From the NCBI GenBank assembly GCA_965214915.1, contig CBDCCP010000003.1, positions 620,001-684,000 on the forward strand: 64,000 nt of DNA, given 5' to 3'. Position numbers and translations under genes: made by a program. Source of the stretch: CATQHP01 sp965214915. Its GTDB lineage: Bacteria; Acidobacteriota; Terriglobia; Bryobacterales; UBA6623. Each line of letters opens with the position of its first letter. The first letter of the stretch is position 1. Of the stretch, positions 32,384-40,602 are shown in pieces. Under the pieces are notes generated by a model. The model worked only from the letters and a program-made list of their open reading frames with translations. It made no database searches and was not told where the DNA came from.

Positions 32384-35197
32384 TCACTGCGCCGCCCCGT
32401 GGCACTTTTTGTATTTTTTGCCGCTGCCGCAAGGGCACGGCGCGTTGCGCCCGATTTTTTTTCCGCGAACCACCTGTTTCACCTCGACGGCCGCGCTGCC
32501 CGCGCCGGCCAGCTTGACTTGCTGCAACTCGCGTTCCTTCCGGCGACGCACGTCACGGGTGAACGACTCGATCGAACCGGCGTCGGCAAGCTCTTCGTCG
32601 ACCGGCGCGCCGGCGCCGTTCGTTTTCTGCCCGTCCAGGCCGGGCCGCAACGGCTGCGGGGAGGCTTGCGGCGCTTCGCCGCCGGACGCCGGCTGCAAGT
32701 GGAACAGAATCTTGAGGGTTTCGTCTTCGAAATTGGCCATCATGGCCTGAAAGATCTCGAACGATTCTTTCTTGTACTCGATCAACGGGTCTTTCTGGCC
32801 GTAACCGCGCAGCCCGATGCCCTCCTTGAGGTGGTCCATCGACAGCAAGTGCCCCTTCCACTGCTGATCGAGAAGCTGCAGCATAATCATGCGCTCGGAG
32901 TAGCGCATGCGCTCATCGCCCAGCGTCTCCGCCTTGGCTTCGTACCGCTTGCAAAGGTGGTCGGTGATCTCGTCGGCGATGCCCTGCGGGTCGAGGCCCT
33001 GCAGGTCGAGGCTATCGATCTTCGCGCCGAATTGAGCGGCGACATCGGCGGCCAGGCTGGCCATGTCGTAGGTGTCGGGATGCGCCTTTTCGGGGCAGCG
33101 CTCGTCGGTGAAGCGCCCTACCGCGTCGCCGACCAGACCCAGGATGTACTCTCTCTGGTCTTTCCCTTCCAGCAGTTTGCGGCGCATGCCGTAAACGGCC
33201 TCGCGCTGCTTGTTCATCACGTCGTCGTATTCCAGCAGGTGCTTGCGGGCCTCGAAGTTCTGCGCCTCGACTGCCTTTTGCGCCGCTTCGATGCGTTTGG
33301 TAATCAGCCGCGACTCGATCGGCACGTCCTCTTCCATGCCCAGCTTGAGCATCAGGTTCTGCATCTTTTCGCCGCCGAAGATGCGCATCAGGTCGTCCTG
33401 CAATGACAGGTAGAAGCGCGAAGAGCCGGGGTCGCCCTGGCGACCGGAGCGGCCGCGCAACTGGTTGTCGATGCGTCGCGACTCGTGGCGCTCGGTGGCC
33501 AGGACGTGGAGCCCGCCTGCCTGCACGACCTCATCGTGCTCGGCGTCGGTCTCTTCCTTGAACTTGGCGAGCGTTTTCCGCCAAGTCTGCCCGTTGTCGG
33601 GATGGTCGGGGTCGACGCCCTTCCTGAGCAGCGCGTCGCGGGCCAGCGACTCCGGGTTGCCGCCGAGCAGGATGTCGGTGCCGCGGCCGGCCATGTTCGT
33701 GGAAACCGTGATCGCCCCTTTGCGCCCCGCCTGGGCGATGATCTTCGCCTCGCGCTCGTGGTGCTTGGCGTTCAAGATTTCGTGCTTGACGCCCATTTTT
33801 TTCAGATGTTTGGAAAGCAACTCCGACTTCTCGATGGAGATCGTGCCGACCAGCACCGGCCGGCCGCGCTCCTGGCACTCCTTGATCTCCAGCGCCGCGT
33901 TGCGCCATTTCTCTTCCGCCGTGCGGTAAACGATGTCCTGATGCTCGACGCGAACCAGCGGCCGGTTGGTCGGAATGACTACGACTTCCAGCGAATAGAT
34001 CTTGCTGAACTCCGCCGCCTCGGTATCCGCCGTGCCGGTCATGCCGGCCAGCTTGTCGTACATGCGGAAATAGTTTTGGAAGGTGATCGTCGCGAGCGTC
34101 TGGTTTTCGCGTTCGATCTTTACCTTTTCCTTGGCTTCGACCGCTTGGTGCAAGCCGTCGGACCAGCGTCTTCCGGGCATCAGCCGTCCGGTGAACTCAT
34201 CGACGATGACGACCTTGCCCTCTTTGATGACATAGTCTTTGTCGCGCTGGAAAACGACGTGCGCCTTCAATGCCTGCTCGACCGCGTGCTTGATGTCGTA
34301 ATGCGCAAGCTCGTTAATGTTGTCGATGTTCAGGGCTTTCTCGATCTTCGCTTCCCCCTGCTCGGTAAGCCAGGCCGAGCGGTGCTTTTCTTCGAGGATG
34401 AAATCGCCGGTGTAGGTGCGGTTGCCGGGCTCGTCGCCTTCGATCGTCTCGCCGCGTTCGAGCCTGGGGATGATGCGGTTGACCCGGTAGTATTTATCGG
34501 TTGAAACCTCGGACGGGCCCGAAATAATCAGAGGGGTGCGCGCTTCGTCGACCAGGATCGAATCGACCTCATCGACGATAGCGAAATTGTGCGGGCGCTG
34601 CACCATGTCGCCCACCTCGAATTTCATGTTGTCGCGCAGATAATCGAAGCCGAATTCGTTATTCGTTCCGTAGGTGATGTCGGCGGCATAGCCGTCGCGG
34701 CGCTCCTGGTCGCTGAGGTCGTGGACGATCACGCCGACCGACAAGCCCAGCCACTCGTAGATGCGGCCCATCCATTCGGCATCGCGGCGCGCCAGATAGT
34801 CGTTGACCGTAACGACGTGAACGCCCTTGCCTTCAAGGGCGTTGAGATAGACCGGCAACGTCGCCGTGAGCGTTTTGCCCTCGCCGGTTTTCATCTCGGC
34901 GATTTTTCCCTGATGCAGCACCATGCCGCCGATCAACTGCACGTCGTAATGGCGCATGCCCATCAGCCGCCAAGCCGCCTCGCGGCATACGGCAAAAGCC
35001 TCGGGAAGCAGGTCGTCGAGCGTCTCGCCGGCGGCCAGCCGCTGCTTGAATTGCGCGGTCTTGGCTTGCAGGTCCGCGTCCGACAGCGTTTCGATCTCCG
35101 GGCCCAGGCTGTTGATTTTCTGCACCAAGGGCCGCATCCGCTTGATTTCGCGGTCGTGCTTGGTGCCGAACAGCCTGGTTAACAAGGTGTCGAGCAT
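32384..35197 (-). CDS. secA: Preprotein translocase ATPase SecA
   Basis: SecA drives preproteins through SecYEG. The 937 residues show Walker A (MKTGEGKTLTATLP near residue 105), TYGTNNEFGFDYLRDNM, the DEAD-like VDEVDSILVDEARTPLIISG and the preprotein cross-linking region after about 225. Helicase domain II motifs are VSTNMAGRGTDILLGGNPE and RRIDNQLRGRSGRQGDPGSS. The zinc-binding SEC-C tail is APCPCGSGKKYKKCHG. The start at 35197 (MLDTLLTRLFGTKHDREIKR) is the family norm; the open frame continues into the insertion sequence and was trimmed. A diverged copy of this 5' end lies at 36828-36898. Confidence 0.97.
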   Translation of the reverse strand: MLDTLLTRLFGTKHDREIKRMRPLVQKINSLGPEIETLSDADLQAKTAQFKQRLAAGETLDDLLPEAFAVCREAAWRLMGMRHYDVQLIGGMVLHQGKIAEMKTGEGKTLTATLPVYLNALEGKGVHVVTVNDYLARRDAEWMGRIYEWLGLSVGVIVHDLSDQERRDGYAADITYGTNNEFGFDYLRDNMKFEVGDMVQRPHNFAIVDEVDSILVDEARTPLIISGPSEVSTDKYYRVNRIIPRLERGETIEGDEPGNRTYTGDFILEEKHRSAWLTEQGEAKIEKALNIDNINELAHYDIKHAVEQALKAHVVFQRDKDYVIKEGKVVIVDEFTGRLMPGRRWSDGLHQAVEAKEKVKIERENQTLATITFQNYFRMYDKLAGMTGTADTEAAEFSKIYSLEVVVIPTNRPLVRVEHQDIVYRTAEEKWRNAALEIKECQERGRPVLVGTISIEKSELLSKHLKKMGVKHEILNAKHHEREAKIIAQAGRKGAITVSTNMAGRGTDILLGGNPESLARDALLRKGVDPDHPDNGQTWRKTLAKFKEETDAEHDEVVQAGGLHVLATERHESRRIDNQLRGRSGRQGDPGSSRFYLSLQDDLMRIFGGEKMQNLMLKLGMEEDVPIESRLITKRIEAAQKAVEAQNFEARKHLLEYDDVMNKQREAVYGMRRKLLEGKDQREYILGLVGDAVGRFTDERCPEKAHPDTYDMASLAADVAAQFGAKIDSLDLQGLDPQGIADEITDHLCKRYEAKAETLGDERMRYSERMIMLQLLDQQWKGHLLSMDHLKEGIGLRGYGQKDPLIEYKKESFEIFQAMMANFEDETLKILFHLQPASGGEAPQASPQPLRPGLDGQKTNGAGAPVDEELADAGSIESFTRDVRRRKERELQQVKLAGAGSAAVEVKQVVRGKKIGRNAPCPCGSGKKYKKCHGAAQ

Positions 35198-35255
35198 AAG
35201 TCGGGGAGGGAGCCGTCCGTTTCTATTGTAGCCATTCGTTCCAGCCGAGCCGCTG

Positions 35256-35290
35256 CGCGTCTTATCCAATACAAGATGAGTCTGAGGAGA
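35256..35290. repeat. Solo copy of an IS-end-like sequence
   Basis: CGCGTCTTATCCAATACAAG followed by ATGAGTCTGAGGAG stands just outside the left terminal repeat of the insertion sequence and repeats its core (CCAACACAAGATGAGCCTGA). A third version lies at 44637-44668. Confidence 0.6.
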
Positions 35291-35298
35291 GAGGTGAT

Positions 35299-36736
35299 TC
35301 CAACACAAGATGAGCCTGAAGGGGGGGGTAGGGATGGGGCAAGCTGCGGGCGATGGGAGTAGCCATGCAGCAAGCCGAAGAGTTGGGTTTCGAACAGATG
35401 GAGGCGTTTCTGGAGGGGACGGAGAACGTCGTTTTTCGAGCGGAGAGCCGGGCGGAGCGCTACCGGCTGTTCGAAGCTGTCCTACGCCGGCATCACTATG
35501 TCCAGTTGGGCCGTGTGCAGAAGGGTTTGCTGCGGCGTTTTCTGCAGAAGCTGAGCGGGCTAAGCCGGGCGCAGACGACGCGGCTGAGCGGGCAGTTCTT
35601 GCGTGAGCGCACGGTGCGCCCGACGGTCTACCGCAGGCGGCGTTTCCCCACGTTCTACAGGCGGGCGGACATCGCGCTGTTGGCGCGCGTGGACGAGGCG
35701 CACCGGCAGTTATCCGGGCCGGCCACCTGCGCCATCTTGCGCCGCGAGCACCAACTCCACGGGCGGAGCGAGTTCCAGCGCTTGGCGCGGCTCTCGCCGG
35801 CGCACCTGTACAACCTGCGCCGCAGCCGGGCCTATGGCCAACAGCGGCGGCCAAGGGAGCAGACCCGACCGACACCGCTAGCCATCGGCGAGCGCCGCCA
35901 ACCACAGCCTGCCGGGCGGCCGGGTTATCTGCGCGTGGACACCGTGCATTCCCCCGAACAAGACAGCGTCAAGGGCGCCTACACCCTCAACTTGGTCGAC
36001 GCAGTCACGCAATGGCAAGTATTTGGCTGCGTCGAGCGGATCAGCGAACAGTACTTGGCGCCCGTGCTCGCAGAGTTGTTGGAGCAGTTCCTCTTCCCTG
36101 TGCGCGGCTTCCATTCCGACAACGGCAGCGAGTTCATCAACCACACCACGGCGCGGCTGTTGGCGAAACTGCACATCGAATTCACCAAGTCGCGGGCGCG
36201 GCGCAGCAACGACAACGCCCTGGTCGAGTCCAAGAACGGCTCAGTAGTGCGCACATGGCTGGGCTACCGTTTCCTGCCCTCGGCGGCCACAGCCCACATC
36301 CATGCCTTCTACCGCGACTGGCTCAACCCCTACCTCAACTTCCACCGACCCTGCGCTTATCCCTCCTGGCAGCCCGATCGCCGCGGCCGGCTGCGCAAGG
36401 TCTACCACCGCTGGCGCACGCCTTACGAGACGCTGCTCGCCCTGCCCGCCGCGCAGCGTGCGCTGCGCCCTACTGTGACCTGGGAACAGTTGCAAGCGCA
36501 GGCCACGGCGCACTCCCCCACCGCCTTCGCCGAGCAACTCCACAGCCGCCTGCGCAACCTCCAACGCACCTGCCAAGACCTCGCCCTACCCTGGTGAGCG
36601 CCCGCCCCCGCCCGCCCCTCTCGCACCGGCCTTGGCGGGGGCCGCCGCCCCCGCCAAGGCCCCTCTCCTGCCCTCTGCTACACTCCCTCTACCCGCAGTT
36701 CCCTCAGCCCCCCTTCAGGCTCATTCTTCGATTGGA
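35299..36736 (+). mobile_element. Insertion sequence with DDE (integrase-core) transposase
   Basis: About 1.44 kb bounded by imperfect inverted repeats. The left end contains ATGAGCCTGAAGGGGG (35310 onwards) and the right end its exact complement CCCCCTTCAGGCTCAT (36709-36724), with outer TCCAA/TTGGA. It holds one transposase gene. No target duplication is obvious. It separates secA from a relic of a secA 5' end. Confidence 0.8.
35353..36597 (+). CDS. Transposase, integrase catalytic core (ISNCY/IS481-like grade)
   Basis: A 414-residue transposase. An N-terminal helical DNA-binding part (LRRFLQKLSGLSRAQTTRL) precedes the rve-type catalytic core. First Asp is in LRVDTVHSPEQ near residue 195, second Asp in FHSDNGSEFIN near 255, and Glu in NALVESKNGSV near 291. 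This gives a complete DDE triad, so the enzyme is probably active. The region after residue 300 includes HAFYRDWLNPYLNFHRPC, typical of this group. A second ATG at 35365 is possible. The exact IS family was not determined. Confidence 0.88.
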   Translation: MGVAMQQAEELGFEQMEAFLEGTENVVFRAESRAERYRLFEAVLRRHHYVQLGRVQKGLLRRFLQKLSGLSRAQTTRLSGQFLRERTVRPTVYRRRRFPTFYRRADIALLARVDEAHRQLSGPATCAILRREHQLHGRSEFQRLARLSPAHLYNLRRSRAYGQQRRPREQTRPTPLAIGERRQPQPAGRPGYLRVDTVHSPEQDSVKGAYTLNLVDAVTQWQVFGCVERISEQYLAPVLAELLEQFLFPVRGFHSDNGSEFINHTTARLLAKLHIEFTKSRARRSNDNALVESKNGSVVRTWLGYRFLPSAATAHIHAFYRDWLNPYLNFHRPCAYPSWQPDRRGRLRKVYHRWRTPYETLLALPAAQRALRPTVTWEQLQAQATAHSPTAFAEQLHSRLRNLQRTCQDLALPW

Positions 36737-36827
36737 ATAGACGCCTGCGCCCGATGCAACTCCCGTATTCTTTTTGCTTTCCAATCGGGGGAGTCGCTGT
36801 TCGCGAGAGGCGCGGGCGGACGCCGCG

Positions 36828-36898
36828 AGGGGCCGCATTCACTTGATTTCGCGGTTGTGCTTGGCGGCGAACAGCTTGGCTAACACGGTGTCGGGCAT
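36828..36898 (-). pseudogene. Relic of a secA 5' end
   Basis: From an ATG at 36898 the frame reads MPDTVLAKLFAAKHNREIK and then a stop, against MLDTLLTRLFGTKHDREIK in the intact secA. Similarity continues past the stop for a few bases (GGGGCCGCAT versus GGGCCGCAT), then ends. The bases before the ATG also resemble the secA leader. It lies beyond the insertion sequence that follows secA. Confidence 0.75.
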
Positions 36899-36927
36899 AA
36901 GGCGGGGGAGCGGAATCCAAGCCGGCA

Positions 36928-37355
36928 GCCCGCGGCGCTGCGGACGAGGATGCCGCGTTCGACAGGAGCGGTTATATCGCGAAGCGCCGTGTCCTGCGAG
37001 CACTTGGCGATCTTGGTCCACTTCGATGTCGTCAGCTTGCCCTTGAAGCCGTCCGGCAAGCGGTTCAGCATCGTCCGCCGGCGCTTGTTGAGCGGCACGG
37101 CCTTCAGCACCGCATCGATCTGCGCCGGGGCATTGAACCAGTCAAAAAGACAGACATCTCGTGCCCGAGCCGGGCGGCCGCGGGCGCTTCGAAGTGAACC
37201 CGCTCCCTGCCGATGGCGCCGGAGACGACTTGCATCGGGCCGGTTGCGTCGTCTCGCCATGCGCCGACCCGGATACGCCTCATGCCGCTCCGGCCGGCCG
37301 GGAAAAGCGAAGCGCGCCAGGCAAAAAGCCTTTCGGCCGTGAGCGGTCGGTCGTA
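36928..37355 (-). pseudogene. Fic family protein (DUF4172 type) lacking its catalytic core
   Basis: Minus-strand frames give YDRPLTAERLFAWRASLFPA followed by GRSGMRRIRVGAW and IGRERVHFEAPAA. A frameshift near 37145 is followed by WFNAPAQIDAVLKA, which runs directly into PLNKRRRTMLNRLPDGFKGK and CSQDTALRDI. These are the two ends of a DUF4172-Fic AMP-transferase. The roughly 90-residue centre that should hold HPFxxGNGR is deleted, so the remnant cannot be active. Its C-terminal winged helix is still readable. Confidence 0.8.
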
Positions 37356-37356
37356 G

Positions 37357-37395
37357 CGGCGCGCCGCCCGCGCCACTTTCACCACGGCTGCTAGA
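37357..37395 (+). repeat. Copy of the 3' arm of the candidate 6S-like RNA
   Basis: The 39 bases contain CCACTTTCACCACGG and CTGCTAGA and match, on the opposite strand, positions 271-308 with one gap and two mismatches. This is exactly the arm that closes the candidate structured RNA upstream of zapA. The copy ends just before rimO and abuts the Fic remnant. Confidence 0.85.
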
Positions 37396-37408
37396 GTGGA
37401 TGCTTGCG

Positions 37409-38791
37409 ATGAAAATTGGTTTCGTCAGCTTGGGCTGCCCCAAGAATCTCGTGGACAGCGAGGTCATGATGGGCCTTCTGGAAGCCCGCGGACATCGGCT
37501 CACCAACGATCCGGCCGACGCCGAGGCCCTGGTCGTCAACACGTGCAGCTTCATCGATCCGGCCAAGCAGGAATCGGTCGATACCATCCTCGAAATGGCC
37601 GAATACAAGAAAACCGGCCGCGCGCAGCGTTTGGTGGTGGCCGGCTGCCTGGTCGAGCGCTACCGCCGGGAGTTGCAAGAGCAGATTCCCGAAGTGGACG
37701 CCGTTCTGGGCACAAACGAGCTCGAATCGATCGTCAGCCGCTGCGAAGGCGGTCTCGAAGACATCCCGCCCCCGCCGGGAGGCTATCTCTATCACGATCT
37801 GACGCCCCGCAAGCTGGCGACGCCCAGGCGTTTCGCCTATCTGAAGATCAACGAAGGCTGCGATCACCCCTGCACGTTCTGCATCATTCCGCAATTCCGC
37901 GGGCGCTTCCGCAGCCGCCGTTTCGAGTCGGTCGTGCGCGAGACGGAGAACCTCTTCGCCGCCGGAGTGCGCGAAATCAACCTGATCGGCCAAGACACCA
38001 CCGCCTACGGCGAGGATCTGGGGATCGACAACGGCCTGCCCGCGTTGCTGGCGCGGCTGGCGCGGATCGAAAACGCCGGGTGGGTGCGTTTTCTATACGC
38101 TTATCCCAACCGCGTCACGCAAAAGCTGCTCGATACCATCGCCGCGCACGACGCCGTTTGCAACTACATCGACATCCCGCTGCAGCACGCCGGCGCCCGC
38201 GTCCTCAAGCGCATGAAGCGCGGCGCAAGCGGCGATATTTTCCTCAAGACAATTGAGCGGATACGCCGCTCCATACCCGGCGTGGCGATCCGCACAAGCT
38301 TCATCGTCGGTTTTCCGGGCGAAAGCGATACCGACTTCGACGAGTTGTGCGCGTTCGTCGAAGCAGCCGAGTTCGACCGCGTAGGCTGTTTCCGCTATTC
38401 CGACGACGAACGAAGCGAGAGCTATGCGCTCGACGGCAAGGTCGACGCGCGCACTTCCTACAATCGCCGGCGGCGGCTGATGGCCTTGCAGCGAAAGATT
38501 TCGAGGAAGCGCAACCGCGCCCTCGTAGGACAGCGGTTGCCGATCCTCATCTCCGGCCCTTCGTCCGAAACCGAGTTGCTCTGGGAGGGCCGCTTGCAGA
38601 CTCAGGCGGAGGAAATAGACGGCAAAACGTATCTGACCGCGTTCCCCGGCGACCGCTTTCCGGCGCCCGGCGACATCGGCGAAGTGCGCATCACGAGGGC
38701 CTCCGACTACGACCTGTTCGGCGTGCTCGAGCGCGTCGTCCGTCCCGCCGCCGAAATCCCTTCCGCCGAGATACTCCCCATCTTGCAATGA
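37409..38791 (+). CDS. rimO: Ribosomal protein uS12 methylthiotransferase RimO
   Basis: A radical-SAM enzyme that methylthiolates an aspartate of ribosomal protein S12. The 460 residues contain the N-terminal UPF0004 domain with three cluster cysteines (LGCPKN, VNTCSF, VAGCLVERY). The radical SAM motif CDHPCTFCIIPQFRG starts near residue 150. IPLQHAGARVLKRMKRG and a C-terminal TRAM domain (ISGPSSETELLWEGRL onward) complete it. The ATG at 37409 gives the usual MKIGFVSLGCP start; an ATG nine bases earlier is possible. It is followed by yacG, pgpA and cinA on the same strand. Confidence 0.95.
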   Translation: MKIGFVSLGCPKNLVDSEVMMGLLEARGHRLTNDPADAEALVVNTCSFIDPAKQESVDTILEMAEYKKTGRAQRLVVAGCLVERYRRELQEQIPEVDAVLGTNELESIVSRCEGGLEDIPPPPGGYLYHDLTPRKLATPRRFAYLKINEGCDHPCTFCIIPQFRGRFRSRRFESVVRETENLFAAGVREINLIGQDTTAYGEDLGIDNGLPALLARLARIENAGWVRFLYAYPNRVTQKLLDTIAAHDAVCNYIDIPLQHAGARVLKRMKRGASGDIFLKTIERIRRSIPGVAIRTSFIVGFPGESDTDFDELCAFVEAAEFDRVGCFRYSDDERSESYALDGKVDARTSYNRRRRLMALQRKISRKRNRALVGQRLPILISGPSSETELLWEGRLQTQAEEIDGKTYLTAFPGDRFPAPGDIGEVRITRASDYDLFGVLERVVRPAAEIPSAEILPILQ

Positions 38792-38821
38792 GCGCATTCT
38801 TTTCTCCAGGTTCTTGAACTC

Positions 38822-39028
38822 GTGCCGAAATTACCCAAGCAATGTCCGCTCTGCGGCAGGCCGACCGATGGGCAATCGAATTGGTATCCTTTTTGCGGCG
38901 AGCGCTGCCGCATGCAGGATTTGGCCAACTGGTCAACCGAGGCGTACACGGTGGCCGGCCCGCTTACGGAAGCCGACGAAAACCTGGGCATTGTCGATGT
39001 GAAGGCCGACCCGGGCACCCGTGAATAG
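38822..39028 (+). CDS. yacG: DNA gyrase inhibitor YacG (zinc-binding)
   Basis: A 68-residue zinc protein. Four cysteines in CPLCGRPT and PFCGERCRMQDL form the YacG knuckle, followed by LANWSTEAYTVAG. E. coli YacG binds GyrB and inhibits gyrase. It starts at GTG (38822) and overlaps the pgpA GTG by eight bases. The C-terminal tail is longer than in E. coli YacG but ordinary for the family. Confidence 0.85.
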   Translation: MPKLPKQCPLCGRPTDGQSNWYPFCGERCRMQDLANWSTEAYTVAGPLTEADENLGIVDVKADPGTRE

Positions 39029-39488
39029 CCGGCGAGCAGCGTTCGTGCTGGCGACTTGGTTCGGCTGCGGCTGTTTCCCGGTCGCCCCGGGCAGCGCGGG
39101 CTCCGCCGGGGCCTTGCTGACCGCTTGGTTGCTGGTAACCGCTAGCGGCATTCCGGCCTGGATTTTTGCGCCCGCGGCGCTGCTGTCGATTCCGCCGGCA
39201 ATCTGGGCGGCGAACAAAGTGGAAGAAAGCCTCGGCGTCGGCGATCCGCAAATCGTCGTGATCGACGAAGTCGTCGGCCAATGGCTGGCGCTCGCGCCGG
39301 TCGCCGCATCGAACTGGCGGCATTGGCTCTGCGCGTTGCTTCTCTTCCGCCTGTTCGACATCGCCAAGCCGTTCGGCATCCGCCGCCTGGAAAAGATCGG
39401 CGGCGGCCGCGGCGTAGTGGCCGACGATGTTGCCGCCGGGGTCTGCGCTATGATTGGAATGTTGGCGATACGTTGGTTTTTGTTCTGA
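39021..39488 (+). CDS. pgpA: Phosphatidylglycerophosphatase A
   Basis: A 155-residue inner-membrane phosphatase that removes phosphate from phosphatidylglycerophosphate. Family motifs are visible: WFGCGCFPVAPGSAGSAGAL, then DPQIVVIDEVVGQWLAL with the acidic active-site residues, and FRLFDIAKPFGIRRLEKI. There are four hydrophobic segments. The GTG start overlaps yacG. It works after the PgsA-type synthase, of which a candidate lies at 29971. Confidence 0.92.
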   Translation: MNSRRAAFVLATWFGCGCFPVAPGSAGSAGALLTAWLLVTASGIPAWIFAPAALLSIPPAIWAANKVEESLGVGDPQIVVIDEVVGQWLALAPVAASNWRHWLCALLLFRLFDIAKPFGIRRLEKIGGGRGVVADDVAAGVCAMIGMLAIRWFLF

Positions 39489-39503
39489 CGCCGGCAGGCG
39501 CAT

Positions 39504-40520
39504 ATGCCCACAAATTCGGATTCCGGGCCGCAAATCGAAAGCGTTTCGCCGCCCGCGGCAATATCCGGCGGCCTGCTGGAATTGCGCGGCAAAGGTTTGA
39601 CCCCGCATGCCGGCGAGCAGCCCGTCGTGTACTTCGGCGGCGTCAAGGGCCGATTGGTGGTCGGCGGGCCGCGGCGCGCCGTGGTCGCCGTGCCGCGAGG
39701 GACCACGGACGACAGCCTGACCGTCGAGGCGGGCCAATACACAAGCGCGCCGTACCCCTGTTCTCTCGGCTTCGTCCTGGCCGAAAATATGCATCCGGTC
39801 GCGGCGCCCGCAGTCGATGCTTACGGCAATGTTTTTACCACCCGCAGCGGCTCCCGCGGCGAGAAGCTTCCCGTTTCGGTCTTCAAGATCGATTCCGGAG
39901 GCAACGTCAAACCCTTCATCTCGGACATCGTGAACCCGACGGGGCTCGTTTTCCTTCCCGACGGCAGGCTGCTCATCTCGAGTCGCCACAGCGGCACGAT
40001 CTACGCGGTCACGCCCGACAGTCAAATGGAAATTTACGCCGAGGGCATGGGCGTCGCCACGGGACTGGCGGTCGACCGCGAAGAGAACGTCTATGTCGGC
40101 GACCGCACCGGCTCCATCTTCAAGATCAGCCCGTCGCGCCAGATTTACGTATTCGCTACGCTCGAGCCGTCGGTGGCCGCGTTCCATCTGGCCTACGGCC
40201 CGGACGACAATTTGTACGTGTCGGGACCCACGACTTCGAGCTTCCAATGCATCTACCGTATCGACCCCAAGGGCCGCGTGACCAAGCTCAGCCGCGGCTT
40301 CGGGCGGCCGCAGGGCGTGGCTTTCGACGCGGCGGGCCGGCTCCATCTCTGCGCTTCCTACCGCGGCAGCTACGGCGTGTTCCGACTTAACGGCGACGAC
40401 TCGGTAGAGCAGATTGTCTCCGGTCCCGGCATCGTCGGTCTGGCCTTCACGCACAATCAAGATATGATCGTCGCGACGACGTCCGAGGTTTACAAAATCG
40501 TGACCGCCGGCTGGTTTTAA
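39504..40520 (+). CDS. IPT/TIG plus NHL-type beta-propeller protein
   Basis: A 338-residue protein without a clear signal peptide. Residues 8-85 resemble an IPT/TIG immunoglobulin-like domain (IESVSPPAAISGGLLELRGK). The remainder is a six-bladed NHL/SMP-30-like propeller with repeated motifs such as NPTGLVFLPDGRLLISS, VATGLAVDREENVYVGD, FHLAYGPDDNLYVSG and RPQGVAFDAAGRLHLC. Such proteins may bind ligands or hydrolyse lactones; no function can be assigned. It sits 15 bases after pgpA. Confidence 0.75.
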   Translation: MPTNSDSGPQIESVSPPAAISGGLLELRGKGLTPHAGEQPVVYFGGVKGRLVVGGPRRAVVAVPRGTTDDSLTVEAGQYTSAPYPCSLGFVLAENMHPVAAPAVDAYGNVFTTRSGSRGEKLPVSVFKIDSGGNVKPFISDIVNPTGLVFLPDGRLLISSRHSGTIYAVTPDSQMEIYAEGMGVATGLAVDREENVYVGDRTGSIFKISPSRQIYVFATLEPSVAAFHLAYGPDDNLYVSGPTTSSFQCIYRIDPKGRVTKLSRGFGRPQGVAFDAAGRLHLCASYRGSYGVFRLNGDDSVEQIVSGPGIVGLAFTHNQDMIVATTSEVYKIVTAGWF

Positions 40521-40602
40521 GCGCGGCCGCGCGGCTCATTGCCGCAACCGACCCCCAATCCGGCCCGCCCGCGCCCCGGATGAGAAACTGGCTTAACGAT
40601 TC

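Noticed and set aside
36880..37608. A 242-codon minus-strand frame as a single protein
   Set aside because: Only its last third encodes Fic sequence. The first part is antisense to rimO, so it was split and called a Fic pseudogene.
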